A stretch of 64,000 bases of DNA, taken from contig CM067298.1 of assembly GCA_034231615.1 (NCBI GenBank), forward strand, positions 20,155,478 to 20,219,477, written 5' to 3'. Each line of letters opens with the position of its first letter. Position 1 is the first letter of the stretch. Positions 34,421 through 44,740 of the stretch are shown here, one piece after another. Position numbers and translations under genes: made by a program. The stretch comes from Meghimatium bilineatum (taxonomy: Eukaryota; Mollusca; Gastropoda; Stylommatophora; Philomycidae). The notes beneath the pieces were generated by a model, which was not told the DNA's origin, made no database searches, and saw only the letters and a list, made by a program, of their open reading frames with translations.

Positions 34421-34710
34421 GGTAAAACAAGGACAGATAGAACAGTAATGGCGTGTGTTTTATCATATAAGAGGAGATAAAGTAACCCTATACGACGATG
34501 AATTTAGGATATGACAGAGTGTCTGACAGAAGAGTCTTGTTTACAGCTGGTCAGCGGGCATTAAATATTGGGAATATATTCTTGGGAGAGGGTGGGGACC
34601 CACAATTTTTTGGGATGGCATAAAGAAAGCACGTAAACGTGCGACGTAACAAACTCGTCTTAAGGGGGAGACAATAAAGTAACAGTTTTGAACGTTAAAA
34701 AGATTGAATA
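34421..34710. other. Unassigned spacer
   Basis: No supported feature. Confidence 0.35.
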
Positions 34711-34943
34711 GGCGTAGATGATTGATTGTATTGTACTCGGATTACGGCATATGTATTCCGTCCCTCTCAGGAAGCGACGCGCTGCCTGCTGAGAATGTCA
34801 CTCATGGCATGAAACTCGTAGCTCCTAACAGTGCTCACCGTGATCTCCGAAAAACTCTACTTTGTAGATAAGACGTTGTAAGTGGGATTCGAATTTGCAA
34901 CCTTTTGATCCCAAAATGAATGGTTTAACCACTACACCAGGAA
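34711..34943 (-). mobile_element. tRNA-derived SINE, family 1 (better copy)
   Basis: On the minus strand the head has a perfect box A, tggtgtagtgg (34929-34939), and a near-consensus box B, aattcgaatcc (34885-34895), spaced as in tRNA genes. A tttgggatc stretch lies in the anticodon-loop position, most like tRNA-Pro, though stem pairing was not verified. The body runs left to gtagatgattgatt. The copy at 4141-4376 is its decayed sibling in the same orientation. Confidence 0.75.
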
Positions 34944-34984
34944 GACGCGTACATTTACGTAATTCTACCATTGTTCTTTTCTTT

Positions 34985-35130
34985 TCGTGTTTTATGTTAT
35001 GTTATTGATACATTTCTGTAGTGAGAACGTGGATTAATGCGTGTTTCAGTACTCAGAAAAATTATATTAACGTGTTTTATGTTATGTTATTGATACATTT
35101 CTTTAGTGAGAACGTGGATCAATATGTGTT
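34985..35130 (+). repeat. About 75-bp direct repeat, two copies
   Basis: Both copies share cgtgttttatgttatgttat and gatacatttct.tagtgagaa, followed by cgtggat. Confidence 0.88.
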
Positions 35131-35329
35131 TCCAGTAATTAGCAAAATTTCATTAAAATGTTTAAATTATTTGCCTGTTGCATTATAGTTTTTTGCAATT
35201 CTAACATATTATTTGTTCATATACCTGTTGCATTGTCTGTTAACGTTCTCATATGATACTGTCCTTTATTTTTGTATATGTCATATTATTATTCCTAATA
35301 TTTGTTCTAGTCTTCAACAGACTTCACAC

Positions 35330-35500
35330 TGGTCCTGTGCAACTGTCATGGCCAGCAGATAGCCAATTTCCATAATGTAAGTTCTCGTGGTGCATCCTGG
35401 TGTAATAAATCGTTTGGATGCTCTGTGAATATCCTGGCCATCAACTTAGGGGTCGTGTCTGGGCAGTGTAGACTGAGATGAAATGAGAATATATTGCACA
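35330..35500 (+). repeat. Dispersed repeat H, copy 2
   Basis: Partner of 18375-18570. Shared words: gcagatagccaa, tcgtggtgca, cgtgtctggg and gagatgaaatgagaata. Element class unknown. Confidence 0.5.
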
Positions 35501-35699
35501 CAAGAAAGCATTACCTCTTATTGTCACTTTTTGCTGTGCACAAACAGACAAAAACAATGTCCAATGATAATGAACTATTGCAATAGCTGGCCTGGACTAC
35601 AAGACGCATATCTCAAATTTGAAAGACTAGGGCAAATTTCGCGACGAATATCGATCTATCGAGTACATAGTGAAGACAGCACAGAAGTAGTGAGCTGAT

Positions 35700-36660
35700 C
35701 GTAGTGAAATTGGGGCTTATTCGAGTCAACGAATAATGGAAGTCGTATAGAAAGTTAAGTTCAAGGCAGAGAACAAAAATGATGTTATTTTTCATAAGTA
35801 TTGACAAGAAATAACAAATGTAGGATGAAACATCTGATTGGTACAGTGTGAAAAAAAGGAGTCAGATAAGGTAATGTCAAATCACCATATCTATTCAATG
35901 TACGTAGAGAGTATTATGAGGAATGTAAGATGCGACTAGCAGCGAGGTAATTTATACCCACTCAATATCGGAGATAACAAGTTATCAGAACTAAAATATG
36001 TCGATGATACAATAATAATGTCCAGCACACACACACACAAAATAAAATTACTCTTCAATTCCAATGAAGGACACCGTGAAAACTGAAATCTATTTCTAAA
36101 CGAAAGTAAGAACAAGATTATAACGAGCGACAAAACCATTAGCACGTTCTTAATCTCGATCAATAATATGACCTGAATTAATCTATCCATTTTGAATACC
36201 TTAGTTCTCTTAAAAGCAATAAAGAGGAGTGCTATGAAGAGGTCAGATGGAAGTTGGCCATTACATTAAATAAACTGATATAAATAAAACAGTGGACAGT
36301 AACAAAATAGCAAAACTAACTTTTCTTAGTTGCAATGTGGTATGAATCTTGGACAATCACCAATAAAGTGAGAAACAAAATTGCAGTACAACGTTACAGA
36401 AAAATCGGAATAACACGGACCAAAATAAAATCACCATATAGTACATTTTGAGAAAACTTAAAGTAAAATAAAACTGACAAACAACAAGGTTCTATAGGAT
36501 ATTGCACTATTATGCTCATATCAATCGACATCACGGTCTAGATCATAATGGAGGGAATAATGCAGGGCAAGAATGAAGAGGTAGGCTATAAAGAAGATAA
36601 ACGGAAAATATCAAATACCATCTGAGCCTGGTATTCACAGAATCAGGAAGATCGACTCAA
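35700..36660 (+). mobile_element. LINE reverse transcriptase remnant
   Basis: Broken plus-strand frames follow the RT palm order: KKRSQIR and SPYLFN-like residues near 35850-35905 (consensus KRGVRQGCVLSPYLFN), then MYVESIMRN, then ELKYVDDTIIMSS at 35988-36026. YVDD is the catalytic YxDD box with A replaced by V. Downstream come LFLNESK-like residues, WYESWTIT near 36340 (consensus YGxETWT) and RYRKIG. RT copies element RNA into DNA at the nicked target. Many stops; inactive. A MITE sits just downstream. Confidence 0.8.
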
Positions 36661-36697
36661 GATCGCCAAATGTTTTGAAAGGATGTGATAACTGTAC

Positions 36698-36898
36698 ATC
36701 CTGTCCAGGGCCGGACTTAGGCCACTGCAACCTATGCGGCCGTAGTGGGCTCCGCACTTTCATAGGCCCCGCGTTAATTTATTTTCTAATACAAAATCTT
36801 AATTTTTGCTTATTATCCTTATCCCTACCCAGACTGGGCCCCGCGCAATCCGTTTCGCATAGGGCACCGCAATTGTTAGGGCCGGCCCTGATCCTGTC
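36698..36898. mobile_element. hAT-type MITE with perfect 8-bp target duplication
   Basis: The element occupies 36706-36890 (185 bp). Its ends are cagggccgg and ccggccctg, a perfect 9-bp TIR with further imperfect matching inside (cctatgcgg / gcatagggc). It is flanked by the direct repeat atcctgtc at 36698-36705 and 36891-36898. An 8-bp duplication and a CAGGG terminus fit the hAT superfamily. No coding capacity, so it would need a transposase in trans. Confidence 0.9.
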
Positions 36899-37084
36899 CA
36901 TGATATGCTACAAGTTGATGATGATTTATATTTTTTGGTGTCACTATAATTGTTGGTTATATTATTGAATTATTTGAAATTTTTAATTACATTTTACTTG
37001 AAAATTTGTTCCTTTTCCTTCCAAACAATGCACCGGAAGTTAGTGAGATTATCGCTAAATGCATGTAAGTTCTTAGTGTATTCG

Positions 37085-37200
37085 ATACTCTCCATGGACC
37101 TGTTGACAAATACACTTATTGTAATCAATACTGTCCATGGACCTGTTGACAAATACACTTATTGTAATCAATACTGTCCATGGACGTATTAGAAAATACA
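37085..37200 (+). repeat. 43-bp tandem repeat, about 2.5 copies
   Basis: Units contain ctgtccatggacctgttgac and aaatacacttattgtaatca. Confidence 0.9.
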
Positions 37201-38769
37201 CTTGTAAACAGAGTAGGCAGACGATTTATAAGCCTCAATTTAGAGAACACATAGCAAGTGGATTGAAAGCTTTGCCACAAAATATCTCCAACACGATAAA
37301 TACATATAAAGAATGACTATCGATTTGATTTGTATGTACTCTCTCCATTCGATGCTTGCTTATCTTCTGTCGAGAATTTCTGCTCATCAACTACAAGCTA
37401 TAACGATTCTTTGTTTATCTTATCTTGATAAAGGTGATTATGGTCGAAACGTTGATTCTGTGTGCTCTCCATAAAATTGCTATTTAACCCTTTTTATGAT
37501 TTCCATATTTGTCAGAAATTATGAGAAAACCGTGTGAAATAACTCTGGTTCATAGTGACCTTTACATTTATACCTCATTTCTTATATTCAAATAATGATT
37601 TTTATTATTTAAATGCAATATTCGGTGTTATTTGTAAATACTTCACTTATCTCTGTTGCCCAACTCAGACTAATATGCGATGTTGAGTTGTAGCTTTCAT
37701 TAAATTTAGTGTCAACATCTGTAATACTATGAATGGTATTAACGTGTCGTCATTACAAACGCAGAATGAAACTACACGGATGACGAATAACAAAGAAGTA
37801 CTAGATTTAGAAGTGTGTAGTGGAATGATTGTAAACAAATCAGTGAACGGGAGACTGCAGATAAACTCTGCACCAATTGGTAAGTAAATATAGGAAAACT
37901 ATATACAAATGGTTAAATAGCAAATAATTACATTTCTATTTAACCTTTTTTATATTTATTTTCATATATTACTTACCAATTGATGCAGTTTTACCGCATC
38001 CCACTCTCATTCAGCATGTTAGCCGGTAACTAACAAAGTACCAACTGCGTAATTTCTTCAGCATTTACTAAGCATTAATGGTTCTATCACTCTACCTTCC
38101 CAGAACAGAAACTCTGGTACCCTTTCCTGATTGCTCGGCGGACCGCAGGAGTTAATTGTAAAATATATCATTTGCAAATCACATTTGAGGACCGAATTGG
38201 AATCTTCGGTCACGTGGTCAGCAAACGGCTGACTTTAATATGATATAAGTCCAAGTGAGTGATTAGACTACTATAGTATATAGAAGTATATTAGAAGAAT
38301 TGACAGCTGAACGTTGTTTGGAGTGTTTTATTGATGTTTTTTTTCCAGACATTACTTACCCACACCGTAAAAAGTTCGTGGTGGTTGAATATAGTGTTTT
38401 ATATGCTATTTTAGTCAATATTTACTGAACTTGTTCATGTGATTTGCACTTGTACAGTGCATTACTTGGAGAATTTTCGCTGAAATCTGTAACTTATTTT
38501 TAATTATTCTTCTGACGTCTTTATAATTTGTGCAATACCATGTTAACACTGAGTATTGCCATTTATCACTAATGTGTTATGGTTCAAGATTGATACAAAA
38601 ATAATCGCAATCATGTGATAGAATTGAAAGATTTCATAAAGTTCGAATTCATCCTCCTTTCGAGTTTTTTTTAGTACATCCATTAGCATTTTTGCTGTGC
38701 TATGAAACTGCATTATTGTGTTCTGTGCAAGCGCTGGGGTCAACCTTACATAAACTATTTTATTGTGGT
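37201..38769. other. Unassigned sequence
   Basis: About 1.6 kb without a gene. It holds the best copy of the GTCGAAACGTTGA motif (37424-37462), an imperfect inverted pair near 37870-37990 (caattggtaagtaa / ttacttaccaattg), and a hairpin gaccgaa...ttcggtc at 38190-38211. Confidence 0.4.
37424..37462 (+). other. Copy of dispersed GATAAAGG...GTCGAAACGTTGA motif
   Basis: Reads cttgataaaggtgattatgg followed by tcgaaacgttga. It matches the minus strand at 43825-43859 at both conserved blocks. Possibly the terminus of an unrecognised retroelement. Confidence 0.45.
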
Positions 38770-39105
38770 TAGAGGCTGTAGATAAATTATGTCGATAGTT
38801 AATGATTGGGGGGGGGGGGTGGGGGAGGGGGTGGGAATAAGTTTGACAGCTGTTTAAAAAAAATGGTTGACATGGTTGACGGTATTTTTTTAAATATATT
38901 TATACAATGTTTTGAATTTGAAACATCTTTATACAAATGTGAATAAAATGTACCTAGTTTATTCTACATTTGGTGTTTAAAAATATATTAGGGAAGGAGG
39001 ATTTTTGTTGTTGACATAATTAAGCAGGGGTGGGAGTGGATGTCCAAAGAGTTGTTTTTGGCACCAAAACAAGAGTGGTTGTCCCTGACGCCTCTAACCA
39101 AATTT
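38770..39105. mobile_element. Mariner-like MITE, most complete copy
   Basis: Outermost inverted ends ggttagaggc / gcctctaacc match over 10 bp. Just inside the left end is tgtagataaattatgtcg; the opposite half carries gacataattaagcagggg. A G-run (ggggggggggg near 38808) follows the left end, as in the fragment at 25345. No open frame. Confidence 0.7.
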
Positions 39106-39400
39106 CGCTGTTGCATATTAGCACTTTGATTTGTGCCCTGTACAACAGTTTCCCTCGTTTTTACCACTTCTACTGTTAGATTGTATTTATTCTACACTAA
39201 ACAAAAAATGTATTTTAACACCAGGGTATTTGGAAATCAATGTTTACAGTTTCCAATAGATTTAAGGTACATATATCCAATTGTACCGTCTCGTTAGACG
39301 GACTGCTCCATTCTATTTTTAGGTCTCATTTCAGTTTTATTCACAGTGACAAAAAATTGTAAATATTCTTTGTAAATATATACAAGTAAAAACTTGTACA
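39106..39400. other. Unassigned spacer
   Basis: No supported feature. Confidence 0.35.
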
Positions 39401-39401
39401 A

Positions 39402-39478
<77 letters not shown>
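39402..39478 (+). repeat. (TA)n microsatellite
   Basis: About 75 bp of uninterrupted AT dinucleotide directly abutting a truncated LINE end. Confidence 0.97.
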
Positions 39479-39483
<5 letters not shown>

Positions 39484-39622
39484 TATTGGCCAGAGGAAAC
39501 AACACTGGAATCAAAGCTCTATGGGACACTGTATGAACTACAAAAGACAGTGAATTTTATTAAGGAGACAGAATTACAGATATAGACATGTTTCAAGTGA
39601 ACGAAAGAAGAAGAAGAATATA
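39484..39622 (+). mobile_element. LINE 3' terminus, RNase H-bearing family D
   Basis: The in-frame peptide YWPEETTLESKLYGTLYELQ continues KTVNFIKETELQI to a stop at 39583-39585, followed by gaacgaaagaagaagaagaa. The same ending (KLYGSLEELSNTTTFI, then gaacgagaagaagaag) closes the longer copy at 59045-60165. The fragment is severely 5'-truncated, as is usual for LINEs. Confidence 0.8.
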
Positions 39623-39753
39623 TAGATTAAACAGATGGAACTAAATGTTTTAAATGTTTTCTAATGAAGACAATTTGTCCCTGATTATTTTAGTTCCCTG
39701 CCACATATTCGTAGTTTTGAGTGATACTCTACGTATTTTTACCGCTTCTTGAT
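39623..39753. other. Short spacer
   Basis: No feature. Confidence 0.3.
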
Positions 39754-40105
39754 AGGGGCAAATTATATATGGATACATAGGGACAAATTATATATGGATA
39801 CATAGGGGCAAATTATATATGGATACATAGGGACAAATTATATATGGATACATAGGGACAAATTATATATGGATACATAGGGACAAATTATATATGGATA
39901 CATAGGGACAAATTATATATGGATACATAGGGACAAATTATATATGGATACATAGGGACAAATTATATATGGATACATAGGGACAAATTATATATGGATA
40001 CATAGGGACAAATTATATATGGATACATAGGGACAAATTATATATGGATACATAGGGACAAATTATATATGGATACATAGGGACAAATTATATATGGATA
40101 CATAG
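39754..40105 (+). repeat. 25-bp minisatellite, left part
   Basis: Fourteen units of ggacaaattatatatggata plus catag, nearly identical, with gggg for ggga in two early units. The array is split by a SINE and resumes at 40403. Confidence 0.97.
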
Positions 40106-40402
40106 AGGAGCGCGGTAGTCTAGTGGATAGTGAGCGTGCTTGCTATCATCTGGTTACAGCGTGCCAGGTTCGAAACTACGTCCGGACATTAAAAAAAATC
40201 CGGGTTGCGATTTCTCACTTGACACGACCACTCCTCCAGTCGACTCAGCTGTAAATTAGTACCTGACGCATGAGTTAGGGAAGGTAAAAAAAACAGCAAG
40301 GAAGGGAACTGGCCACCCCACCTATTAGTTTCTGCGGCTTAGTACATGAAGAGTTATCTTCATCCCCGACGGCAGATGCCATGGGACCTACCTTTACCTT
40401 TT
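40106..40402 (+). mobile_element. tRNA-derived SINE, family 3, inserted in a minisatellite
   Basis: About 297 bp. Box A tagtctagtgg (40116-40126) fits TRGYNNARNNG exactly. Box B ggttcgaaact (40167-40177) is close to GGTTCGANTCC, with tRNA-like spacing. The body (acttgacacgaccac, gtcgactcagct) is followed by a 3' end of acctacctttaccttttt. It is flanked by tacatag on both sides (40099-40105 and 40403-40409), which may be the target duplication, although this word also occurs in every host repeat unit. Confidence 0.85.
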
Positions 40403-40531
40403 TACATAGGGACAAATTTTATTTGGATACATAGGGAAAAATTATATATGGATACATAGGGACAAATTATATATGGATACATAGGGACAAATTATATATG
40501 GATACATAGGAAAAAATTATATATGGATACA
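40403..40531 (+). repeat. 25-bp minisatellite, right part
   Basis: Five more units of the array at 39754. They are more varied (gaaaaa for gacaaa, ttttattt), as expected at an array edge. Confidence 0.93.
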
Positions 40532-40633
40532 TCCAACTATCATTAAGAAAACTGCAATTTTTAAACCTTTTCTGAGTAAGTGTAACAAAAATATGTCTCG
40601 TCCAATTTTTAAGTTATTCTTGATAATTGTACT

Positions 40634-41275
40634 TTGCTAATTAATGTTCAAGACAATGTTATTGTGGATAAGTGTACCGTGTTGATTAATGTTCAAGACA
40701 ATGTTATTGTGGATAAGTGTACCGTGTTGATTAATGTTCAAGACAATGTTATTGTGGATAAGTGTACCATGTTGATTAATGTTCAAGACAATGTTATTGT
40801 GGATAAGTGTACCGTGTTGATTAATGTCCAAGACAATGTTATTGTGGATAAGTGTACCGTGTTGATTAATGTTCAAGACAATGTTATTGTGGATAAGTGT
40901 ACCATGTTGATTAATGTTCAAGACAATGTTATTGTGGATAAGTGTACCATGTTGATTAATGTTTAAGACAATGTTATTGTGGATAAGTGTACCATGTTGA
41001 TTAATGTTTAAGACAATGTTATTGTGGATAAGTGTACCATGTTGATTAATGTTTAAGACAATGTTATTGTGGATAAGTGTACCATGTTGATTAATGTTTA
41101 AGACAATGTTATTGTGGATAAGTGTACCATGTTGATTAATGTTTAAGACAATGTTATTGTGGATAAGTGTACCATGTTGATTAATGTTTAAGACAATGTT
41201 ATTGTGGATAAGTGTACCATGTTGATTAATGTTTAAGACAACTTTATTATAGATAACTGTACCTTGCTGATTAAT
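40634..41275 (+). repeat. 45-bp minisatellite with a sharp variant boundary
   Basis: Fourteen units of gttgattaatgttcaagaca followed by atgttattgtggataagtgt and accat. The first seven units carry caag (one with gtcc), the last seven all carry taag. This c to t change ends a 110-codon plus-strand frame because CAA becomes TAA. Frames on both strands are artefacts of the 15-codon unit. Confidence 0.97.
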
Positions 41276-41579
41276 GTTCGATTCAAATTTATTGTAAAAA
41301 CGTGTAAATAATATGTGAATGAGTAAAACTAAGGATAGAGTAAGGCTAAAGAGGCAGTAAATGTCACTATCAGAAGAATGTTAGTATAAGCAGAATATAA
41401 TTAAAATATTTTGATATCTTAACGCTCAAATACAGTTAATACAGATCTATAAACTCATCAATAATTTATATAAAGAAACAGAGAATAATTGAGAAAAACG
41501 AAGACAAATATCCACACTTGTTGTTTTACATAATTAACGTGCTTATTTTACATTGAGAAACGTGTGTATATGATATATC
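41276..41579. other. Unassigned spacer
   Basis: No supported feature. Confidence 0.35.
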
Positions 41580-41630
41580 TATACCAGTGTTTCTCTGTTT
41601 CATATCACCGTCCACTTTCTATATACTTGT
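41580..41630 (+). repeat. 52-bp repeat unit separated from its array
   Basis: Carries accagtgtttctctgtttca and caccgtccactttctatata. Related units stand at 42086-42190, on the other side of the LINE end, so the LINE appears to have landed inside this tandem repeat. Confidence 0.65.
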
Positions 41631-41633
41631 ATC

Positions 41634-41754
41634 AGTATTCTTCGTAGACATGTCATTTCTGCTGTCACTATTTTTCTTTTGTCTTGGACAATAACAGCTC
41701 AAGACAAGAAAAATAGTGACAGCAGAAATGACATGTATACGCAGGAAGAATACT
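41634..41754. repeat. Long hairpin (inverted repeat) at a LINE junction
   Basis: Left arm 41634-41686 and right arm 41700-41754 are reverse complements apart from two small indels and about one mismatch. The loop is 13 nt. The core match spans acatgtcatttctgctgtca and its complement. The right arm runs into family B LINE sequence. Confidence 0.92.
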
Positions 41755-42080
41755 CAGTGTCATTAAGAGATAGAATTAGAAACGATAACATCAAACAGAT
41801 AACCATAACTATACCAATATTTGTACACATCAGAAGAGAACAGATCAATTGGTTTTCATACACTTCCAGACTACCAACAGATAGTATGCCACAGATAATC
41901 ATGGCACATAGACATAACGGCTATAACGCTAGAGACAGACCCCGTAAAATATGGATCACAGAAACCAATGAAGCCACAGGAACAAGCTTTCAAACATCAT
42001 CCAAGAAGGCCATCTCCAAAGAACTCTCCCACCCCTGACGGCGAAAGGCAAACAAGGGCCACAGCGTATATATAGCTAGA
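41690..42080 (+). mobile_element. LINE 3' end, family B (better copy)
   Basis: A 119-codon frame (41679-42038) includes RREQINWFSYTSRLPTDSMP, then AHRHNGYNARDRPRKIWI and EATGTSFQ. The consensus would be 'QLRWFGHVxRMPxDxxP...RPRxxWxD'. After the stop come ggcgaaaggcaaacaagggc and a GATA-type tail, as in the copy at 1692-1945. This copy is 5'-truncated at the hairpin. Confidence 0.8.
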
Positions 42081-42085
42081 TAGTG

Positions 42086-42190
42086 TTTCTCTCACGCTTT
42101 CCTGCCACCAAACACTTTCGTATATATTTATACCAGTGTTTCTCTAACTCTTTCATGCCACCGTCATTTTCGTATATATTTTATAGACCA
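42086..42190 (+). repeat. 52-bp tandem repeat, two units
   Basis: Two adjoining units of (c/t)agtgtttctctnactctt with gccaccgtcattttcgtata. Confidence 0.8.
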
Positions 42191-42233
42191 ATACTTTCTC
42201 ACCCAAACCAACTGTGCGTATATATATATCTTT

Positions 42234-42516
42234 AGTATCGCCCGTGTGTTGCAGGGGCCCGAAAGGGGAGCAAAAATAGTAACACTGTTTACCTTCCATG
42301 CATGCCGTAAAAGGCGACTAAGGAGGTTATGGGATTGAGTTGGCTGTCCCATCTCATATAGGGTCAGCGACCCAAAGCCATGCTGGAGTCGGATGTGTCA
42401 GGACTGAAGGCGCAGATATCGCAGCAATGCTGTAAACCATGACAATACGCATTCCGTTCTCTGGACTACACCCTGCTAATTTGCAGGAGTTTGAGAACGA
42501 ACACAGAAGAAGAAAT
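42234..42516 (+). repeat. Family G dispersed repeat, copy 6 (reference copy)
   Basis: Starts cgcccgtgtgttgcaggggc and ends gaacgaacacagaagaagaa. Contains gcatgccgtaaaaggcgact, gtcagcgacccaaagccatg and gttctctggactacaccctg. About 280 bp, no open frame, no A/B box. It aligns with 11297-11590 along its length. Confidence 0.85.
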
Positions 42517-42574
42517 ATCTTTAGTATAGAATTGAGGGGGGGGGGAGCAGAGGTTTTACCTAGAAAAATAAACT

Positions 42575-42680
42575 TCTTCGATATGAAACTCCTGAAGTTT
42601 AGCAGGATAGACAAGAATAAAGAATGTACGTAGTTCAGAGTTTTTTTTGTTTCATGGTTTACAGCTCTGTTGCAATATCT
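42575..42680 (-). repeat. Family G dispersed repeat, copy 7 (fragment)
   Basis: Tail-to-tail with copy 6. Plus-strand landmarks: cttcttcg, aactcctgaagtttagcagg, tcatggtttacagctctgtt and gcaatatct. Confidence 0.6.
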
Positions 42681-43565
42681 AGAAAACAATTCCTTCGGTT
42701 TTGTGAAATTTATGCTGACTTCTTTTCTCACAACTGGTCACTTAATCTCGATTGCTTCATATCCTCATTAAAGAGCCCATTTTTACATATCAAGCAAACT
42801 GGTAAAATTGTTAATGATAAAAACAATGAACTTATATTTAAAGTATTCAAGATTGTACTAACACCACTCTTTGTTTGGTGATATTCATAGTCGAGGAAAG
42901 AAAGTATACAAGCAAAAGTATGATTCACGAAAACTCCCTGCTAGATTGTCAGATTCCTAAAAATGGTACTCCTATAATTTAATATAATATTTAATATATT
43001 ACTCGTATAACTGATTTTCTGCAAGAAGCACCTGTTGAAAGCTAGAACACCTTTTCCTGTTATGCGATGCATTGAGTTTACAATACTAATTTCCAGGTTT
43101 CACCGCATGTTTAAGCAAATGATTGATGTTTTTAAAATGTTTTAGATTATTTTAAGTTTAATACAACTGTTGAAAACAAACCAAACATTGTTTTGTCAAT
43201 ACATGCCAGTAATTAGTTTGAATAAATCTAATTGGTTCAGGTTTCAGGTAAAGTTCAATTAACATAAAGAGACGTGAACAAGTTATCTATCTGAATATAC
43301 CATGTTGTACGTATTTTTAATATTTTGAAGAGAGTTGATGTATTCAGTCTTTCCTGAAGCTCAGATCATACATTGACTTCTTCTGTCCATGGAATTGACT
43401 TCTTGTGACCACGGAATTTAACACCCCCTCACCCTCACCCTCTGAAATCTCTCATTGCCACCAATGGGTGTTTCCCGTCAACTTTGCAAACCTCTTTATG
43501 ATGTATACTACTACTTATGCATGCAAAGAAATGCACAAATGTGTGTCATAAAATGAGGTATCTGT

Positions 43566-43598
<33 letters not shown>

Positions 43599-43824
43599 TA
43601 ATAGATCGATTATACTGTGGTAACTACAGTATGCCATCCATAAACAAAGATAAAATTGTTCAGTTATAAAGACACAAAGATCTGGTTTATAAAATGCGAG
43701 TTAATTACTTTTAATGAGTGCAGAGCAAATAAAAGAAAAACTGTCTATTTTTTGTGTGGTAAATGAAAATTAGTAAAATAAAAAAAAGGTTTAAAATCAG
43801 TTTTACAAATAGGACAAATATACA

Positions 43825-43859
43825 GGTTCAACGTTTCGACTGTTATACCTTTATCAAAA
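43825..43859 (-). other. Copy of dispersed GATAAAGG...GTCGAAACGTTGA motif
   Basis: The minus strand reads ttgataaaggtataacagtc followed by gaaacgttga, matching 37424-37462 at both blocks. Confidence 0.45.
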
Positions 43860-44674
43860 TAAGGATAAACACGCAGATTGGAATAGAGTAATAAAAAATA
43901 CATTGGAGAAATGTGCAGTAAGCCTTATATGCGAAATGTTAATCAAGGCCGCTTTTCATATACTTTTCTTTCTTTCGTCCCCAGTAAATCCTTAGTCTTT
44001 CATAAAAAAGCACAAACATCCTACCATAATTCTCTATTCTAAATAATTTGTTGTTAATGTGATAATCTTATTCCTTACCGTTCCTTAATATTATAATTCC
44101 ACACTTTCCATTAAAGTACCGTTTTTCTTGAACATCAATTGTTGCCACATACAGAATAATCTTTGGCAAAAAAATTATGCTTCGTTACATGGCCAAATGG
44201 TATCAGTTTGCAAAGTTAGTATAGAGGAGACTTCAATCGTATTGACCTGTAAGAGAATTTATCTTTTATTTTGCATGGGAAAGAAATCGATTGATTGAGA
44301 ATACATTTACCTCTTATCGTGAGATACGCTTCCTTCAACCATGGGCGTTAGTCTAATTTGGTTATATTCGAGCTTTACTATCAACAACAAAAATAAATAG
44401 TGTAGGTAGATCGTCTAGTAATACCGTCACTACGACCTCGGACAAGAACTCAAGAAGAGTTAAGATAAAATCCAAGTCGCTGTATTATTTATACTAGTGC
44501 CGTCAGGATGTGAGATCTGCCTCCTTAACCAAACGGTCACGAACAACCACATCTGCCCCCTGGTTACAATAAAGATACGTCACGGAATGATCAGTTCGAA
44601 GGATATGATTTAAGATGCAAAATAATTCCACCATGACTCTCTCTTCTCAATAATTTGTTGGATCGTGGTACCTT

Positions 44675-44740
44675 TGATTTTCAGATCATTGTGCTAAGAC
44701 CCTGCACCACAGACGATAAACCTAGGTACGTCCTTGAAAA
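44675..44740 (-). other. Possible tRNA-like SINE head fragment
   Basis: The minus strand has tggtgcagggt (box A, one mismatch at the end) about 42 nt before a poor box B (aggtaccacgatcc). Weak and unsupported by a second copy. Confidence 0.25.
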
